Source: an uncultured Prevotellaceae bacterium (GTDB lineage Bacteria; Bacteroidota; Bacteroidia; Bacteroidales; Bacteroidaceae). From it: a DNA stretch of 6,122 nt. The stretch is from positions 1 to 6,122 of the forward strand of contig CAMHPM010000105.1 in NCBI GenBank assembly GCA_946187025.1, written 5' to 3'. A program made the translations under genes and the position numbers. Positions 6,062-6,122 of the stretch are shown one piece after another (the stretch's first letter is position 1; each line of letters begins with the position of its first letter). The notes under the pieces are model-generated. The model was not told the DNA's origin and made no database searches. It saw only the letters and a program-made list of their open reading frames with translations.

Positions 6062-6122
6062 CTGCCCGGACTTGTCTATTTTCAGCTCAGACTTGTCTAT
6101 TATCAGCCCTGATGTGTTGAAA
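6044..6122. repeat. 21-bp tandem repeat array at the start of the oxidoreductase gene
   Basis: Read on the minus strand, three full units start at 6106, 6085 and 6064, with a partial diverged one from 6122 to 6107. The shared core is ATAGACAAGTCCGGG, with the first two full units matching at 18 of 21 positions and the next pair at 16 of 21. Because the unit is a multiple of three, the oxidoreductase frame stays open through it and would encode heptapeptides LIIDKSE, LKIDKSG and QMTGKSG. The ATG at 6061 arises inside the last unit. Whether the array is coding or is a 5' untranslated repeat cannot be settled here; it may continue past the window edge. Confidence 0.75.

Overview
The window looks like a chromosomal piece of a Bacteroidota genome, probably Bacteroidales. 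It is moderately GC-rich, the starts lack good Shine-Dalgarno sequences, one gene has an A/T-rich leader, and the only convincing promoter element, TAACTTTG, fits the Bacteroidota -7 consensus TAnnTTTG. The lineage is inferred from these features alone. All three recognisable genes lie on the minus strand, so transcription runs from high to low coordinates.

Right side (6122 to 3098): a 987-residue multidomain flavo-iron-sulfur oxidoreductase. One polypeptide holds an FAD/NAD(P)-type pyridine nucleotide oxidoreductase, a dicluster ferredoxin-like insert, a BFD-type [2Fe-2S] domain and a complete DAO-type (amino/imino acid oxidase) flavoprotein. These parts are usually separate subunits in HcnABC, opine oxidase, sarcosine oxidase and archaeal proline dehydrogenase complexes. 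Its reading frame is still open at the window edge and passes through a 21-bp tandem repeat, so the N-terminus is uncertain.

Middle (3097 to 2797): a 301-bp gap. It holds a 22-bp tandem repeat array just after the oxidoreductase stop, a 7-bp-stem hairpin, a T-tract, the putative promoter, and an A/T-rich leader with a small hairpin.

Left side (2796 to 1): a two-gene unit. A 466-residue M24 metallopeptidase of the Xaa-Pro aminopeptidase/prolidase group is followed, with a 4-base ATGA overlap, by a UvrA-like ABC ATPase cut by the window edge. The UvrA-like protein goes straight from its first ATPase segment to the zinc-binding segment and lacks the UvrB-binding domain, which places it with UvrA2-type proteins rather than housekeeping UvrA.

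How the genes work together is not shown by the sequence. The peptidase and UvrA-like genes are probably co-transcribed. The peptidase releases proline or Xaa from peptides and the oxidoreductase belongs to a group that includes proline dehydrogenases, so a shared role in imino acid use is possible. Each side of the gap appears to have its own transcription unit, however. The points most worth attention are the single-chain oxidoreductase, the repeat arrays on both of its sides, and the peptidase/UvrA2 pairing.
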